From: Cordilura impudica
Lineage: Eukaryota; Arthropoda; Insecta; Diptera; Scathophagidae
Length of the DNA stretch: 64,000 nt
Assembly: GCA_963682025.1 (NCBI GenBank)
Contig: OY821518.1
Location: forward strand, 29,797,991 to 29,861,990
Direction of reading: 5' to 3'
The translations under genes were made by a program, and so were the position numbers. Positions 32,491 through 42,892 of this stretch are shown piece after piece. Below the pieces are notes generated by a model, which made no database searches, was not told the origin of the DNA, and was given only the letters and a program-made list of their open reading frames with translations. Every line of letters starts with the position of its first letter. Position 1 is the stretch's first letter.

Positions 32491-34812
32491 CAGTGACGGC
32501 CAACTCTTGTTGAAACGACGAAGTTTGGTCGGGTTTCACACACACGCAGCACGAACGTTTACGAAACAAAAAAAAATTGAGAGGAAAAAACAAAAAAAAT
32601 TCACTCAGTTGCCTACCAGCATCAACAAAGGCAGGTTGTCGTCGCTTTGTTTGATAACTTATGATTAAATTTTATGAAATAGGTACACTGGTAAAATATT
32701 CAAACAGCACATTAAAATAGAACTTATATATATTATATTTCTATTTTAAATAATTGATTTAAAATTAAATAGATTTTATTTAATAATATTTATATTATTA
32801 ATTTAAAATTTTTAATTAAATAAATTTTTTTAAAAATTATATAAATTTAATATATTAAATTTTTGATTTTTAATAAATCGAAATACATTAATAACGAAAT
32901 ACATTTTTTGATTTTCATTCAGTATGTGGGATATTGGTTGGGAAAATTCATTTTTATTTTCATTATATATTTTTAATGAAGCAGAATGCCTTGTTTGCAA
33001 CCAAAAAATTAAAGATAAATTTAGATACAATTTAAAGCGGCACTATAACCGCCAGTCAGATATGCATTCTCTTACTGGAATTGCTAGGTCTAATTTAATT
33101 ATCAAGTTAAAAGAAGATTTAAGAATTAAATATAATCAGTTCATGAATACCAATCATGACCAAATCATTTCCTCTACAAGTGGTCAACTCAAGGCGACCT
33201 ATACAATTTCCTTAGCCTTAGCTAAAAAAGGTCGACCTTTTGAGGATGGGGAATTATGGAAAGAAATTTGTATTTCAGTTTTTCCATTTTTTGGGGATGT
33301 TGGGAAAAAAATGGAAAATATTGTGAATGAAATGGCTTTGTCCCGCAACACTATTATGCGTCGAACAGAAAAAATTGGGTTATTTATACAATCCGAAACA
33401 AATAAGCGGATTACAAATGCTAAATTCGTTTCGGTTTGTTTCGACGAAAGTCTTGACAATAATGACACCTGCCAAATGATCATTTGTATTCGCACAATAG
33501 ACGATAATTTTAATTCTTTTGAAGAAATATTAAAACTTGAATCCTTCTATGGAAACGTTAATGGTGAGACGATTTATTCATCTTTTGAGCGGAATGTTTT
33601 GTCCTTAATAAACAGAAATAAGTTGTCTGCTGTCTGCACGGACGGTGCAGCCGTTTTAGTTGGGCGAAAGCAGGGATCTCTAGGGCGCTTATTAAAAGCA
33701 GGAATAAATATTCCAACATTTCACTGCATCATACATCAACAAGCCCTATTCGCTAAATCTCTTGGCTTTGCTGATACAATGAAAACAGCTATTAAAATAA
33801 TAAATCGTTTAAGAGGTGGTCATAATGCTCTTATGCATAGGAAGTTGGTGGCATTTTTGGAGGAAGTAAATGCGGAGTATGCAGACGTCCTTTTGTTCAC
33901 GGAAGTGAGATGGCTAAGTCGAGGGAAAAGCTTAGAGCGACTCTTTAGCCTAAGAGTGGAAATTGATGCTTTCTTGCAATCTGAGGCCTCCCCAAAGGAC
34001 ACAGACTTGCTTACAGCCATTAAATGTCCCGACTTCTTATTGGAATTAGCATTCCTTACTGACATAACCCGACACCTTAATAATTTAAATTTAGTTTTAC
34101 AGGGAAAAGAAAAAACCATTTGCGAAACATTATATGCAATCACTGAATTTAGCAGAAAAGTAGTGATTTTGCAAAATCAAATGGTTTCCCAAAATTTGTT
34201 AAATTTTGAAAAAGTTTCGGAAATACATTCCAAATTTCCAAATTTTAATAAATTAAACCTCTTCTCAGAAGAACTTAAAAAACTTATAGAAACTTTTAAA
34301 CTAAGATTTAAAGATATTTTTGGCATGCAATGGGTTGTTAATATTTATAACAACCCACTGACATGTTCAATGGAAAATGTACCATTAAATATTCAACAAG
34401 AACTGGTCAATATGAGAAACGATTTATCGTTACCATTGGAAACTGGTTTTCCATTATAATATTTTTAAACTTATTTTTAAGACAACACACTATGTGAAAG
34501 GAACTCACGTACCTGTTTTCTTGAAGGAAAAAAAATTATTTATTAATTGCAAACAATTGAATTCATATATTTAATTTTTTCATTAAATCATTCATTACAT
34601 AATTTTAACACACAAACCCAAAAATATTTAAACAAACTTAATATTTAAACATAATAAGTTAACATTTAACATATATAAGCAAAAATAGTAAAACAATCCA
34701 ACAACGCAAACAAAAGAAAACAAATGCATTTCTCCATGTGTATATTAAATATACACTCTCACTTTTGTTAAACACAACTAAACACTCTCATTTCTCTTTT
34801 TGGCCACCACTG
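32491..34812 (+). mobile_element. hAT transposon, 2.32 kb, perfect 8-bp target duplication
   Basis: The 8-bp gtctagaa is present at 32483-32490 and 34813-34820, and its single copy is expected in the 3' hairpin of the host DINE-1-like element. The ends CAGTGACGGCCAA (left) and CAGTGGTGGCCAA (right, reverse complement) form short terminal inverted repeats of the hAT type. It encodes one long transposase frame. Untranslated flanks are extremely AT-rich. It is the youngest visible event in the deepest nest, as nothing interrupts it. Confidence 0.92.
32924..34459 (+). CDS. hAT transposase, C-terminally truncated (511 aa)
   Basis: An uninterrupted frame of 511 codons. Residues 1-50 hold a zinc-finger-like block (C22, C25, H40, H48; ECLVCNQ...NLKRHYNRQSDMH) that should bind the transposon ends. 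The catalytic core shows VCFDESLD (D174), VCTDGAAV (D240), a FHCIIHQQAL block (H267, H271) and EVRWLSRGKSLERL (327-340), the hAT arrangement. The style matches the GTF2IRD2/FAM200/ZBED-like branch as I remember it. Hermes-type enzymes need a third acidic residue (Glu) near the C-terminal hATC dimerisation domain; this protein ends at GFPL soon after ELVNMRNDLSL, so that part is absent, probably by internal deletion. The start at 32924 keeps the WEN.FLF lead-in before the finger. Likely inactive by itself, though it could bind DNA. AT-rich codon use like its surroundings. Confidence 0.9.
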   Translation: MWDIGWENSFLFSLYIFNEAECLVCNQKIKDKFRYNLKRHYNRQSDMHSLTGIARSNLIIKLKEDLRIKYNQFMNTNHDQIISSTSGQLKATYTISLALAKKGRPFEDGELWKEICISVFPFFGDVGKKMENIVNEMALSRNTIMRRTEKIGLFIQSETNKRITNAKFVSVCFDESLDNNDTCQMIICIRTIDDNFNSFEEILKLESFYGNVNGETIYSSFERNVLSLINRNKLSAVCTDGAAVLVGRKQGSLGRLLKAGINIPTFHCIIHQQALFAKSLGFADTMKTAIKIINRLRGGHNALMHRKLVAFLEEVNAEYADVLLFTEVRWLSRGKSLERLFSLRVEIDAFLQSEASPKDTDLLTAIKCPDFLLELAFLTDITRHLNNLNLVLQGKEKTICETLYAITEFSRKVVILQNQMVSQNLLNFEKVSEIHSKFPNFNKLNLFSEELKKLIETFKLRFKDIFGMQWVVNIYNNPLTCSMENVPLNIQQELVNMRNDLSLPLETGFPL

Positions 34813-35670
34813 GTCTAGAACGACTATAATCTTCATACTTGTTTGCGTTAAGGCACATTTTTTACCAAGATCAATTTTTCGAATAATTTAGATAGACATG
34901 GAAGAAGACTTATAAGTCTATAGTATGAAGCGAGTGTTTTATATACACCAGGTTTGTGGATAATAATAAACTGTGAAGTTTTCCTAGAGTTCGAAAAGTA
35001 GTCATTCTGAAGCATTTCGTTGAATAAAGAGGTTAAGATATACTATTGCTGTCATAAGTAGTTCTTTAATCATTTTTGGACACATTAGATCACATATTCA
35101 TTTTCGATAAAATTGCAAGCCTCAACTGATGTGAGCATGATTGGGTTTACTGTGGCCTGATTTTTTTTAAATATGTACAGGAATTTGATAATCATTGGTG
35201 CATGGATCTGAATAACATGTTTCAGCTTTTTGTTTGTCATTACGTGCCCAGTTACCACTAGAGAGTCTAAGTGGAAATTCGCCTACAATTAGCGGTATAA
35301 AATGTTTTGTTGCTTTCCATAGAGAATGATGTTTAGAACAGCCAGAATAAAGGTTTTCTAAATAAGAGTCTAGATTTCCTGTTTCGACTTGTCTCAATAT
35401 TTCTCGCAGTTTTTTTTACACTTATATTAATCAGGATCGATGGGACTGCCATACTTTTTTAAAGCGTATCTTAGTGGCCACTAATTCTTTAATTTGGCTG
35501 TTGCTTCTATTGTGTCGGCAATTTACGGCTAGACTATAAGTAAGAGTGGCCACATCCGCAGCAGTAGTTATCGTTGAATTAAACATGTGCAATTTTAAGT
35601 CAATGCCAGTATCCCCTTCAGTATCTAGTGAAGAGTTGGTGTCAATGTGACTGAACATGTCGCACATGTA

Positions 35671-36040
35671 CCTCTAAAGTGAGTAACTCAAAATTTAAAA
35701 ATTTTCAGTAGACGCTTTTTTTTAATATTTCATATTTTAAAAACAGTTGTTTTATTGTAAAGAATTGCGAATAATAGGTATACAGTAGTAGTTGTTTTTG
35801 CGATTTTTCCAGTGATCATCAAAAATAAAAATTTTTTTTGGGTGCAACTCAATATATGTCTTTTTAGTGGATTCTAAAGAAACTACTCTTATAACACAAA
35901 GAGGTTTACAGCTGTATTTTTTTTGCGAAAGACTTGAAAAGCCGATGTAAGATTTTTACAGTGGATAGATATGACCACTGTGTATCGTTTTCTTGCAAAA
36001 AGTGGAAATTGAAAAATTTTGAGTTGACTCACTTTAGAGG
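35671..36040. mobile_element. TA-flanked MITE (Tc1/mariner-type), 370 bp, in LINE 2
   Basis: The left end CCTCTAAAGTGAGTAACTCA and the right end (reverse complement CCTCTAAAGTGAGTCAACTC) are inverted repeats for about 35 bp. TA lies at 35669-35670 and 36041-36042. Removing the element and one TA joins cgcacatgTAcaggtgcg, an almost perfect palindrome in LINE 2. No coding capacity. Confidence 0.8.
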
Positions 36041-36498
36041 TACAGGTGCGATATACTTGCGAAACTTTCATCAATTTGTCTTCAGTGAAGTTAGTTTATA
36101 GTCCAGCAGATTATAAATGGGATCCTATAGGCAGAATGTGACAGGATATTAGATATTAGATTTCTCCTAATGTGCTTCGTTATACCAAAATTTATGAGAT
36201 GTGACTTTTTCTTTAAATCATAACGCCAGTGTGTAGGTTGTCCTATAGCGCGATTCTGTAAATTTTAACGATCCCACAATCGCAAAATATATTGACAGCT
36301 ATTGTTGTTTGCACTAACGATTAAGTGATTCACTAAGGACACCTTAACGACAGTCTACAAATCTATTTTTCTATTTATTTAAATTGTAAACGAGTGGCAT
36401 TTCTGTCAAAATAAGCGAAAAACACAAAGAAGAATAGAAAAAAAAATTACTTCGTGCTTCACAGGATGATTTTACGTTTATGTTTAATTTCTTTATTT

Positions 36499-39424
36499 TT
36501 ATACCCTCCACTCCAGTGTGCAGAGGGTATATATAAGTTTGTCATTCCGTTTGTAATAATTAGAAAAAAAAATTTTGGACCCCATAAAATATATATATTT
36601 GTGATCCTTATAACAACCGGAGTTGATATAGCGATGTCCATCTGTCCGTCTGTGGAAATCACGATGGCGGCATCAATCGGGCAGCTAGGGTGGTCGCTGA
36701 CATAAAAAATGATTCACTAATATCCTGAAAAGTTTGCTATTTAAAATCGTCCAAATCGGTCGATTATGGCCCGAGATTTGAATGAAGAACTAAAAAAAGT
36801 CTTGGAAAATATATTTTTCTATGTTGTTCTTGTCACGATCACGCCCTCAATAGGACAGCTAAGGTGATCATTTTTAGTGAGAATGATTATCCAAATTCAT
36901 GGGAAGATTTCTATTTCAAAAATCATTAAAATCGGTGGAACAGGTCCAGGGAAATCTCTGGAAAAAATAAAAAAAAAATGAAAAATATGATGTTTATATA
37001 GTGTTCTTGTTGTTATTTTATATTGTTGTCATAGCTGGACTTGTTCTTTTTGTGGTCGTTGTGGTAATAATATAATAAAAACTAACCCTTTGTACATTTT
37101 TTTTATCAACTCTGGTAGAAAAATTTAAAAGTTTCCATTGTTTCGGCATCACTAAAAAATTTACTGGATCATTTCTGTCATTGCCACGAGCCTGCCCGCA
37201 AAGTTTCAGTTCGATTGGGTCATGGGAAAGGGGTTAAAATCGATCCAAAATTTTTTCGACAAGCAAACACTACGAGTTAGTATAAAGGGAGTAAAAATTC
37301 ACCAGCATCTAAAGCATATAATGCTAAAATACCTAGTTGTTAATAAAAAGAAAACAATGTAAATTTAGCAAACAAAAAATTTTATGTATTAATTTATTTA
37401 AAGAGAAAAACACAAGAATAACGTTTGATGTTGTATTTTTTGTATGTAATATTTACATATACATACATACACATATTAAATAATACAATATATGTATATC
37501 CATAATAACTGCATGTTAGAAATAAATCGGTATATTATTTTATTTACATAAATTTCTGCAAAATTTTGTTGTGGGGAAAATACATTTTTTTGCATTAACA
37601 GTGTCACTTCATTTTACTCAGCGTGACTATGCCACAGTAGATGGCGCCACAATTTTTGTTCTAATTAGCTTTGCAATACATAGTTATTTCTATTTTAACA
37701 TGAATGTCAATATTTTCAACTAGATTATACGCGGGCTGGTCTTTTATTTCATACGTTTTTTTATTACATTTTTACAAATATGAACATAAGTTTGGAATAT
37801 TAACTTTTTGTTGTCTTTACAAAATAGAGTTACCGAGTTATCAATGAGTTTTTGCTTTCAAAAAAGTTCTATATAGTTATATAGAATTATTATTCTGCTT
37901 TACCTAAAAATATCTGATTGCGATTACATCTAATTTTTAAAAATTGTTTATAATTATTAAAGCATTAATATTCACATAAATGCAAAATTGCACTTTTTAA
38001 ATTTTCCATTCAAATTTAAGAAAATATCAATTCTAAAAACTGGAATTAAAATTTCCGATTATAAATTAGAAAATATTAACTGAATTTCAGAAAATCATAT
38101 CAAAACGTCGGAAATAATAATTTTAAATTTAGAAGACATCAATTGCATCAAATTCCAAAAAAAAAAAAACACCAAATATGTTTACAATTAAAAAATGTTT
38201 ACATTTAAAAAAAATATTGGCATTCAGGAGAAATTAATAGCTTTTCAGTAACTTTTTTTTTTAACGATAATCGAATTGTTAAAAAAAGAAAAGCAAAATT
38301 ATCAGTAAAATTTTTAAACGATATTCTCTATTGTTAAAATCAGCTAAACGACAATCATTTTTGTGTTGTTTATTCAATCGATAAAAACTTAAATTTTTAG
38401 GTTGAAATGTCGTCATACATAAATAAAAATCATAAAATAGTGAAAATATTTTGCTTCTAATAAAAAACTTTTTTATATAAATAAAAAAATTAAATAGCAT
38501 ATTCAATTCACTATTTCATTTTCAAATAAATTAACAGAAATATTAAAAAATAAAGATATTAAACATAAACATAAAATCATCCTGTCAAATACGAAGTAAT
38601 TTGTTTTTTTCTATTCTTTGTATTTTTCGCTTATTTTGACAGAGATGCCACTCGTTTACAATTTAAATAAATTGAAAAATAGATCTATCGTTAAGATGTA
38701 TGTTCTTAGTGAATCACTTAATCCTTAGTGCAAACAACAATAGCTGCCGATATACTTTGCGATTGTCGGATCGTTAAAATTTACAGAATCGAACTACAGA
38801 AAACATTAATTTAAATTCAATGAATTTTAGAAAACCTCAAATGATATTTAAGAATTGCTAACATAAAAATTGTTACATAAATAAACGCAATTTGATGAGA
38901 ATGTTATTTATATATAAATTTTCACAATTTTTTTTTGGATGAATATTTGAAGTTCTTCAGAAAATAAAGATAACAAATTATTTTATTTAAAATGTTTGGG
39001 ACATTTGATTATTTATTATTATAAATTTATTCTCTATGTTTTCCAAATATGGCAATATTTTAATAAAAAAGTTGAGAGCGCTTTTTTTTGGTTATTATTT
39101 TGTTACTCCATCCGACCTATATGGCCGCAATGAAAAAATATTTCGCCAGTTAAAAGAAACTATACAGCCATCTCCAATTAGCACGATTTAATGCGTATAG
39201 CCACCCTACACAAACATTACCTTTGCAATGGAGGTTAAGGCGAGCTATTTATTTAGCAAAAACTAAATTAAAAGAGAAGTTATGTCATATAACCGGAAAC
39301 GCATGCATATAGGAAACGCATGCATATTTTTCCAATATTTTGTTTACATTTATTATCAATACTCAAACCGAGGTGAAGGGTATCAAAGATTCGGCACAGC
39401 CGAATTTAACACCCTTACTTGTTT
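36499..39424 (+). mobile_element. Large DINE/mini-me-like element B1 (2.93 kb)
   Basis: 5' hairpin 'ataccctccactccagtgtg', cagagggtat at 36501-36530; TA-rich stretch; core 'gtgatccttataacaaccgg'; short GTCY tract 36634-36654; 3' hairpin attcggcacagccgaat at 39388-39404 followed by aacacccttacttg. It inserted between two T residues of repeat D, which continues on both sides. The interior carries another copy of D in the opposite orientation (38240-38795), so the locus has long inverted repeats. Relation to DINE-1/mini-me, regarded as non-autonomous Helentrons, is from the end structure and the (TA)n-core-(GTCY)n layout. Confidence 0.75.
38240..38795 (-). repeat. Repeat D inside B1
   Basis: Reverse complement of D as it lies at 36235-36498 plus 39425-39690: 'gatcgttaaaatttacagaa' at 38770-38790, 'gtgaatcacttaatccttag' at 38708-38728, 'aaataagcg...' blocks at 38600-38650, and 'ttgaaatgtcgtcatacata' at 38401-38420. 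The same segment is at the same internal position in B2, so D entered the B family before B1 and B2 separated. Confidence 0.75.
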
Positions 39425-39869
39425 TAATTAATATTTTTGTTTATTTATTTGAAAATAAAATAATGAATTGAATATGCTATTTATTTTTTTATTTATATAA
39501 AAAATTTTTATAATAAAAGCAAAATATTGTCACTATTATATGATTTTTATTTATGTATGACGCCATTTCAACCTTTTTAACATTTTATCGATTGAATAAA
39601 CAACACAGAAATGGTTGTCGTTTAGATAACAACAACAGCTGACATTAACAATAGCGAATATCGTTTTAAAATTTTACTGAATACCAAAATCGTTAATTTT
39701 GTTGTTTTCTTTCAAGTTTCAAAGAAATCGCTAAATTGAGCTGATGATGTTGAATATCCTGGTGGACAATAGATAGCCGACAAGGAGATATTGCTACTAT
39801 GATTGTTGGGTTAGAAATTATTCAGGCTCAAGATAAAATTTCATGTCCTGTTGTTAAATTTTATTGCAT

Positions 39870-40502
39870 TGATCAACTCAGAATCATTTCCTGAATCGAT
39901 TTAGCAATGTATGTCCGTCTGTCTGCCTGCCTGTCCATGTAAACCTATATTTGGATGAAATTTTTCTTATAGTGTTTTGTCAGTCATACCATTGGTTAAA
40001 ATTTGGGCATGTTCAGAGCTAGTCTCCATACCAGAGCCCCGTACAAAAGATTGACTCAAGTTGTCCTAAGATCGAAATTATCATATAAATCTCCGTCAAG
40101 CTTTGTTTAATAGTAGTTATTATAGCCATTAACCAGAAGCCTACAAATAGACTCTGTAAGACCATTCCTAGTCTCCATATAAAGCTGCTTCCTGATCTTC
40201 ATTAAACTCTTTAAGAGAAGCAAAAATATCCGATAGATTTTTTTCCAATTTGGTTAATACTCGTTTATGGTTTTGCGAAAAATAATGGAATTTTTAAAAT
40301 ATGGCCGAAAAATTTTCGGCCTAGTACCCATATACATAAAATATAATCCGATATGAACGTTTTCATTTCTGCTGGCAACAAATTCATAACAACGCCACTC
40401 CAATTTGGTTTAAGTTAATATTTTAAGACCCTTTCTCTAAACTTATGGCGCATAGAGTATCGCATAGTCAGCCTAAACCGATTATAATTTTCCTATTTCT
40501 TT
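39870..40502 (+). mobile_element. DINE-1-like element (A family, copy 8, diverged, 5' truncated)
   Basis: Starts inside the family sequence at 'tgatcaactcagaatcattt', has 'gtccgtctgtctgcctgcct' at 39912-39933, and ends 'catagtcagcctaaaccgattataattttcctattt'. The hairpin is degraded (cagcctaaaccg). It abuts the 5'-side end of LINE 2. Confidence 0.6.
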
Positions 40503-42330
40503 AATAATGAATTTATTTAAAGAACCTGTGTTTAATTCACAATTTTTTAAATATTAAAATTTTTCTATTTGAGATTTCATTGCAACAAATATTTAATAGT
40601 CAAAAATTTATGTATATAAATTTTTTTTAACCATTAAATCACGTAGCCAAAATGGGATTTAAATTTATTTATATTTCCAAAATCATACCTTAAAAAAATT
40701 AACATCATAAAACTTGCTAAGTCATCATGACTTCTACGTGAAAGCACCGTAAAAACAGCGGCCGCACGACTGTTGCAATAACAAATAACGGACTATAAAA
40801 AATTATAAACGACCGCTAGACTCAAAAACAAAACAAAAATTATATGTATAATTTGGCTGCCATCATTTGAAACATCTTTGAAAAAATGCTAATAAGCTGT
40901 CATTAGTTTTATGTTAAATGTCCATAAGGTAAAGAAGGTGGGTGAGATGACTTTAAGGGGGTGGACGCTTAGAAAGTGCTGCTTCTGACGAGTATGATGT
41001 TGATTTTTTTTATAATTTCATTTTTATGTTTTTAAATACTAAGACAACCTGCTGTTGTCTTATGCTTAATTTTTTTATATACATTTAAACAAATTAGTTA
41101 TGGGTCGTTTTTGTTTCAGACATGAACAAATTTCGTTATGGCTTCATTTAAAACAAAAAGACCATAATATGGTTACTTTGTTCTTAATAGGATTTACACT
41201 TGTGCCCAACAGTTCATTATAGAGAATTTACAGTTGATTTGAAATTATTTTGGGGAAGAAAATATTAAAATAAAAGTTTCACATTGAACGAATGCAATAA
41301 GATGCTCAATATAATATGCTGGATGAGGGACCATAGCATACCACAATTCCATCAATTTTAGTGTTTCAATTGATGAAGCATGGCCGGTGCAAACGCGAAA
41401 CTCAATTGCTGAAAGCTTTTCCATTCAAAATATTGCAGACTCGATCAATAAATATGTTTAATATTTCAGCAATATCGCTAACTTTTTCCATTTCTTCTCG
41501 TGTGGTAGAGTTGCCACACTACCTCTTGAGCTTTCCTAGAGTTTGATAATGGTTTTTTTTTTCTTTCAAACAGTTATGTGAGTGCAATTCAAATTTTGCT
41601 ATTATCAATTTAACCAAAAACCCTAAAATTATTACTGTTACTCACCCGTTAATAAAAGGTTAGTTGTCAAAACTGAATAAAATTTTCAGCGTAAGTTTCT
41701 AAGGGATGCCACATATTCGAAAATATTTTAGATATGGCCTTTTGAATTTTCCTAATCCCTCATATATTTTTGAAAACAAAATTAACTAAGACATGTATAC
41801 TTACTGATTTATTGACCCTGACGTGGAATTGGTTTGAAATCTACCCCCAGTAGATACTACTGTGTTAACAGAACCAGCATTAAGAGCTTGATGACGAAGT
41901 TTAAAATTCCAAACTTTCTGTTCTTTAAAATACTATTTATTCAGTGCAAATTAAATGCATTATTTTAAGGCAAATTTAAGCAAAAGATTTCCCTTTAGCT
42001 TTACATGTTGTTCTCAAAGCCTATAATTTATGGTAAATTGAATTGCTAAAATTTCACAGGACCACAAAACTCCAACCCTTGGGTCCATAGCATACTTCCG
42101 CGTCCCGAGTCCAAATATGAACTCAGAATTTAGTCGTCATATCAGGTTTTTGATACAATCTCACCTAAAAATATCAAAATTATGTTATTTGTTAGTAGAG
42201 CCAAAAATTTTCTATTACGGGCCCGGAATGAAATATTAAAGTAAATATTAAAGTCATGATCGTTTTTAGTAAAAAAAAAACAATTATTCTAAGATAGAGA
42301 ATTGAGTTTTGGTGAAACTTTTAATAACAT
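40503..42330. other. Unassigned AT-rich tract
   Basis: No gene, RNA or shared repeat recognised. A GC-richer patch at 40755-40815 and 40940-41000 shows no coding pattern. Confidence 0.35.
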
Positions 42331-42890
42331 TTGAACATTATTATTACGACAGTTGTTCAAGCCTACATGAAGCTCAGAACTCTAAGGTTCACTCAATCTT
42401 TCATACACTCAAATATAGGAATACTTCTAGCCAAAGCTTATTTAATTACCGGCATTTTATACGTGTGCGAACTTTTTGCAACTTGTAACTTTCGTAGTAA
42501 AGGCAAACTAAATATGTTATATAACACCATAATCAGATGAGTTTTTACGCTAAGAAGGTCTGCTGAAACTTTTTCCTTAGCGAGTAAACTTTTCGATGTA
42601 TCATTTATAAATCTGATAAAAATTAGAGTTCTTTGATCTTTCTTAAAGTAACTATCACCCAAAAACCACTTTACCATTATGGAAATCTCCGGTTTGCCAG
42701 ATCAAACCGAGGAAAAAAATTAATTCTACCACGGCATGGTTATCCGATATCTAAGTGTAATTTCTACGTTAGCGAGTTACGTCTATGGAAGATGCTTCCA
42801 CACTCTCAGAAACTAAACCACAATGCTTTAAATGTTAAAAAATTCCTTTTGGAATACGTTGCCTTCATTCGGTGCAAAAATTATAAAAAT
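42331..42890 (+). pseudogene. LINE 3: C-terminal reverse-transcriptase region, 5' truncated
   Basis: The plus strand reads LLAKAYLITGILYVCELFAT, then SKGKLNMLYNTIIR, a stop, VFTLRRSAETFSLASKLFDV, SFINLIKIRVL, a frame change, and LYHYGNLRFARSNRGKKLIL, PRHGYPISKC, LRLWKMLPHSQKLNHNALNV. This is the conserved order of the region downstream of the RT in several non-LTR clades (YG.E.(F/W)...C...KL...N...R....RR, then RFARSNRGK, then RLWN.LP). It is 5' truncated, as is typical of LINEs, and has at least one stop and one frameshift. It is a different family from LINE 1 and LINE 2. It runs straight into Helitron-like sequence at 42893. Confidence 0.7.
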
Positions 42891-42892
42891 TT

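Larger units (their letters stand above)
31833..34844 (+). mobile_element. DINE-1-like element (A family, copy 7), carrying a hAT insertion
   Basis: Starts ttataccctataccactatg at 31833, has a reduced GTCC tract (31949-31970), and reaches 'tagggtatcgtatagtcggt', ctagaa at 32490; the rest of its 3' hairpin and 'cttcatacttgttt' resumes at 34813-34844. It lies inside the reverse-transcriptase region of LINE 2 (KLILVKNVP side at 34860, THQFGFRKEH side at 31800). Without the hAT it is about 690 bp. Confidence 0.8.
36235..39703 (+). repeat. Repeat D inserted in LINE 2, split by element B1
   Basis: Two pieces, 36235-36498 and 39425-39703, are contiguous in two other places in this window (reverse complement of 38240-38795 inside B1, and 57785-58262 inside B2). 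Joined it is about 540 bp with 'cgattctgtaaattttaacg' at one end and 'aaaatcgttaattttg' at the other, possibly short imperfect inverted ends. LINE 2 endonuclease sequence lies on both outer sides. No protein. Nature (MITE or other) not settled. Confidence 0.6.
31540..39870 (-). mobile_element. Jockey-like LINE (LINE 2), exploded by nested insertions
   Basis: Minus-strand LINE pieces appear in order from high to low coordinates: ISLSAIYCPPGYSTSSAQFS and DFFET (endonuclease, 39720-39860); GQPTHWRYDLKKKSHLINFG and ITKH (endonuclease C-part, 36150-36230); MFSHIDTNSSLDTEGD and LVATKIRFKKVWQSHRS (35431-35667); YLENLYSGCSKHHSLWKATK and GNWARNDKQKAE (35167-35397); FIIIHKPG, SYYRLISLLPCLSKLFEKL (RT start, 34860-35000); THQFGFRKEHGTIEQVNRI and AIFSDIAQAFDK (RT, about 31660-31830). 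The gaps are filled by a DINE-1-like copy with a hAT (31833-34844), a MITE (35671-36040) and repeat D with B1 (36235-39703). About 50-60 residues around the GDYN.KH endonuclease core are missing at the D site. Non-functional. Confidence 0.8.

Noticed and set aside
32830..33495. Minus-strand frames under the hAT transposase
   Set aside because: Shadows of the 511-codon plus-strand frame.
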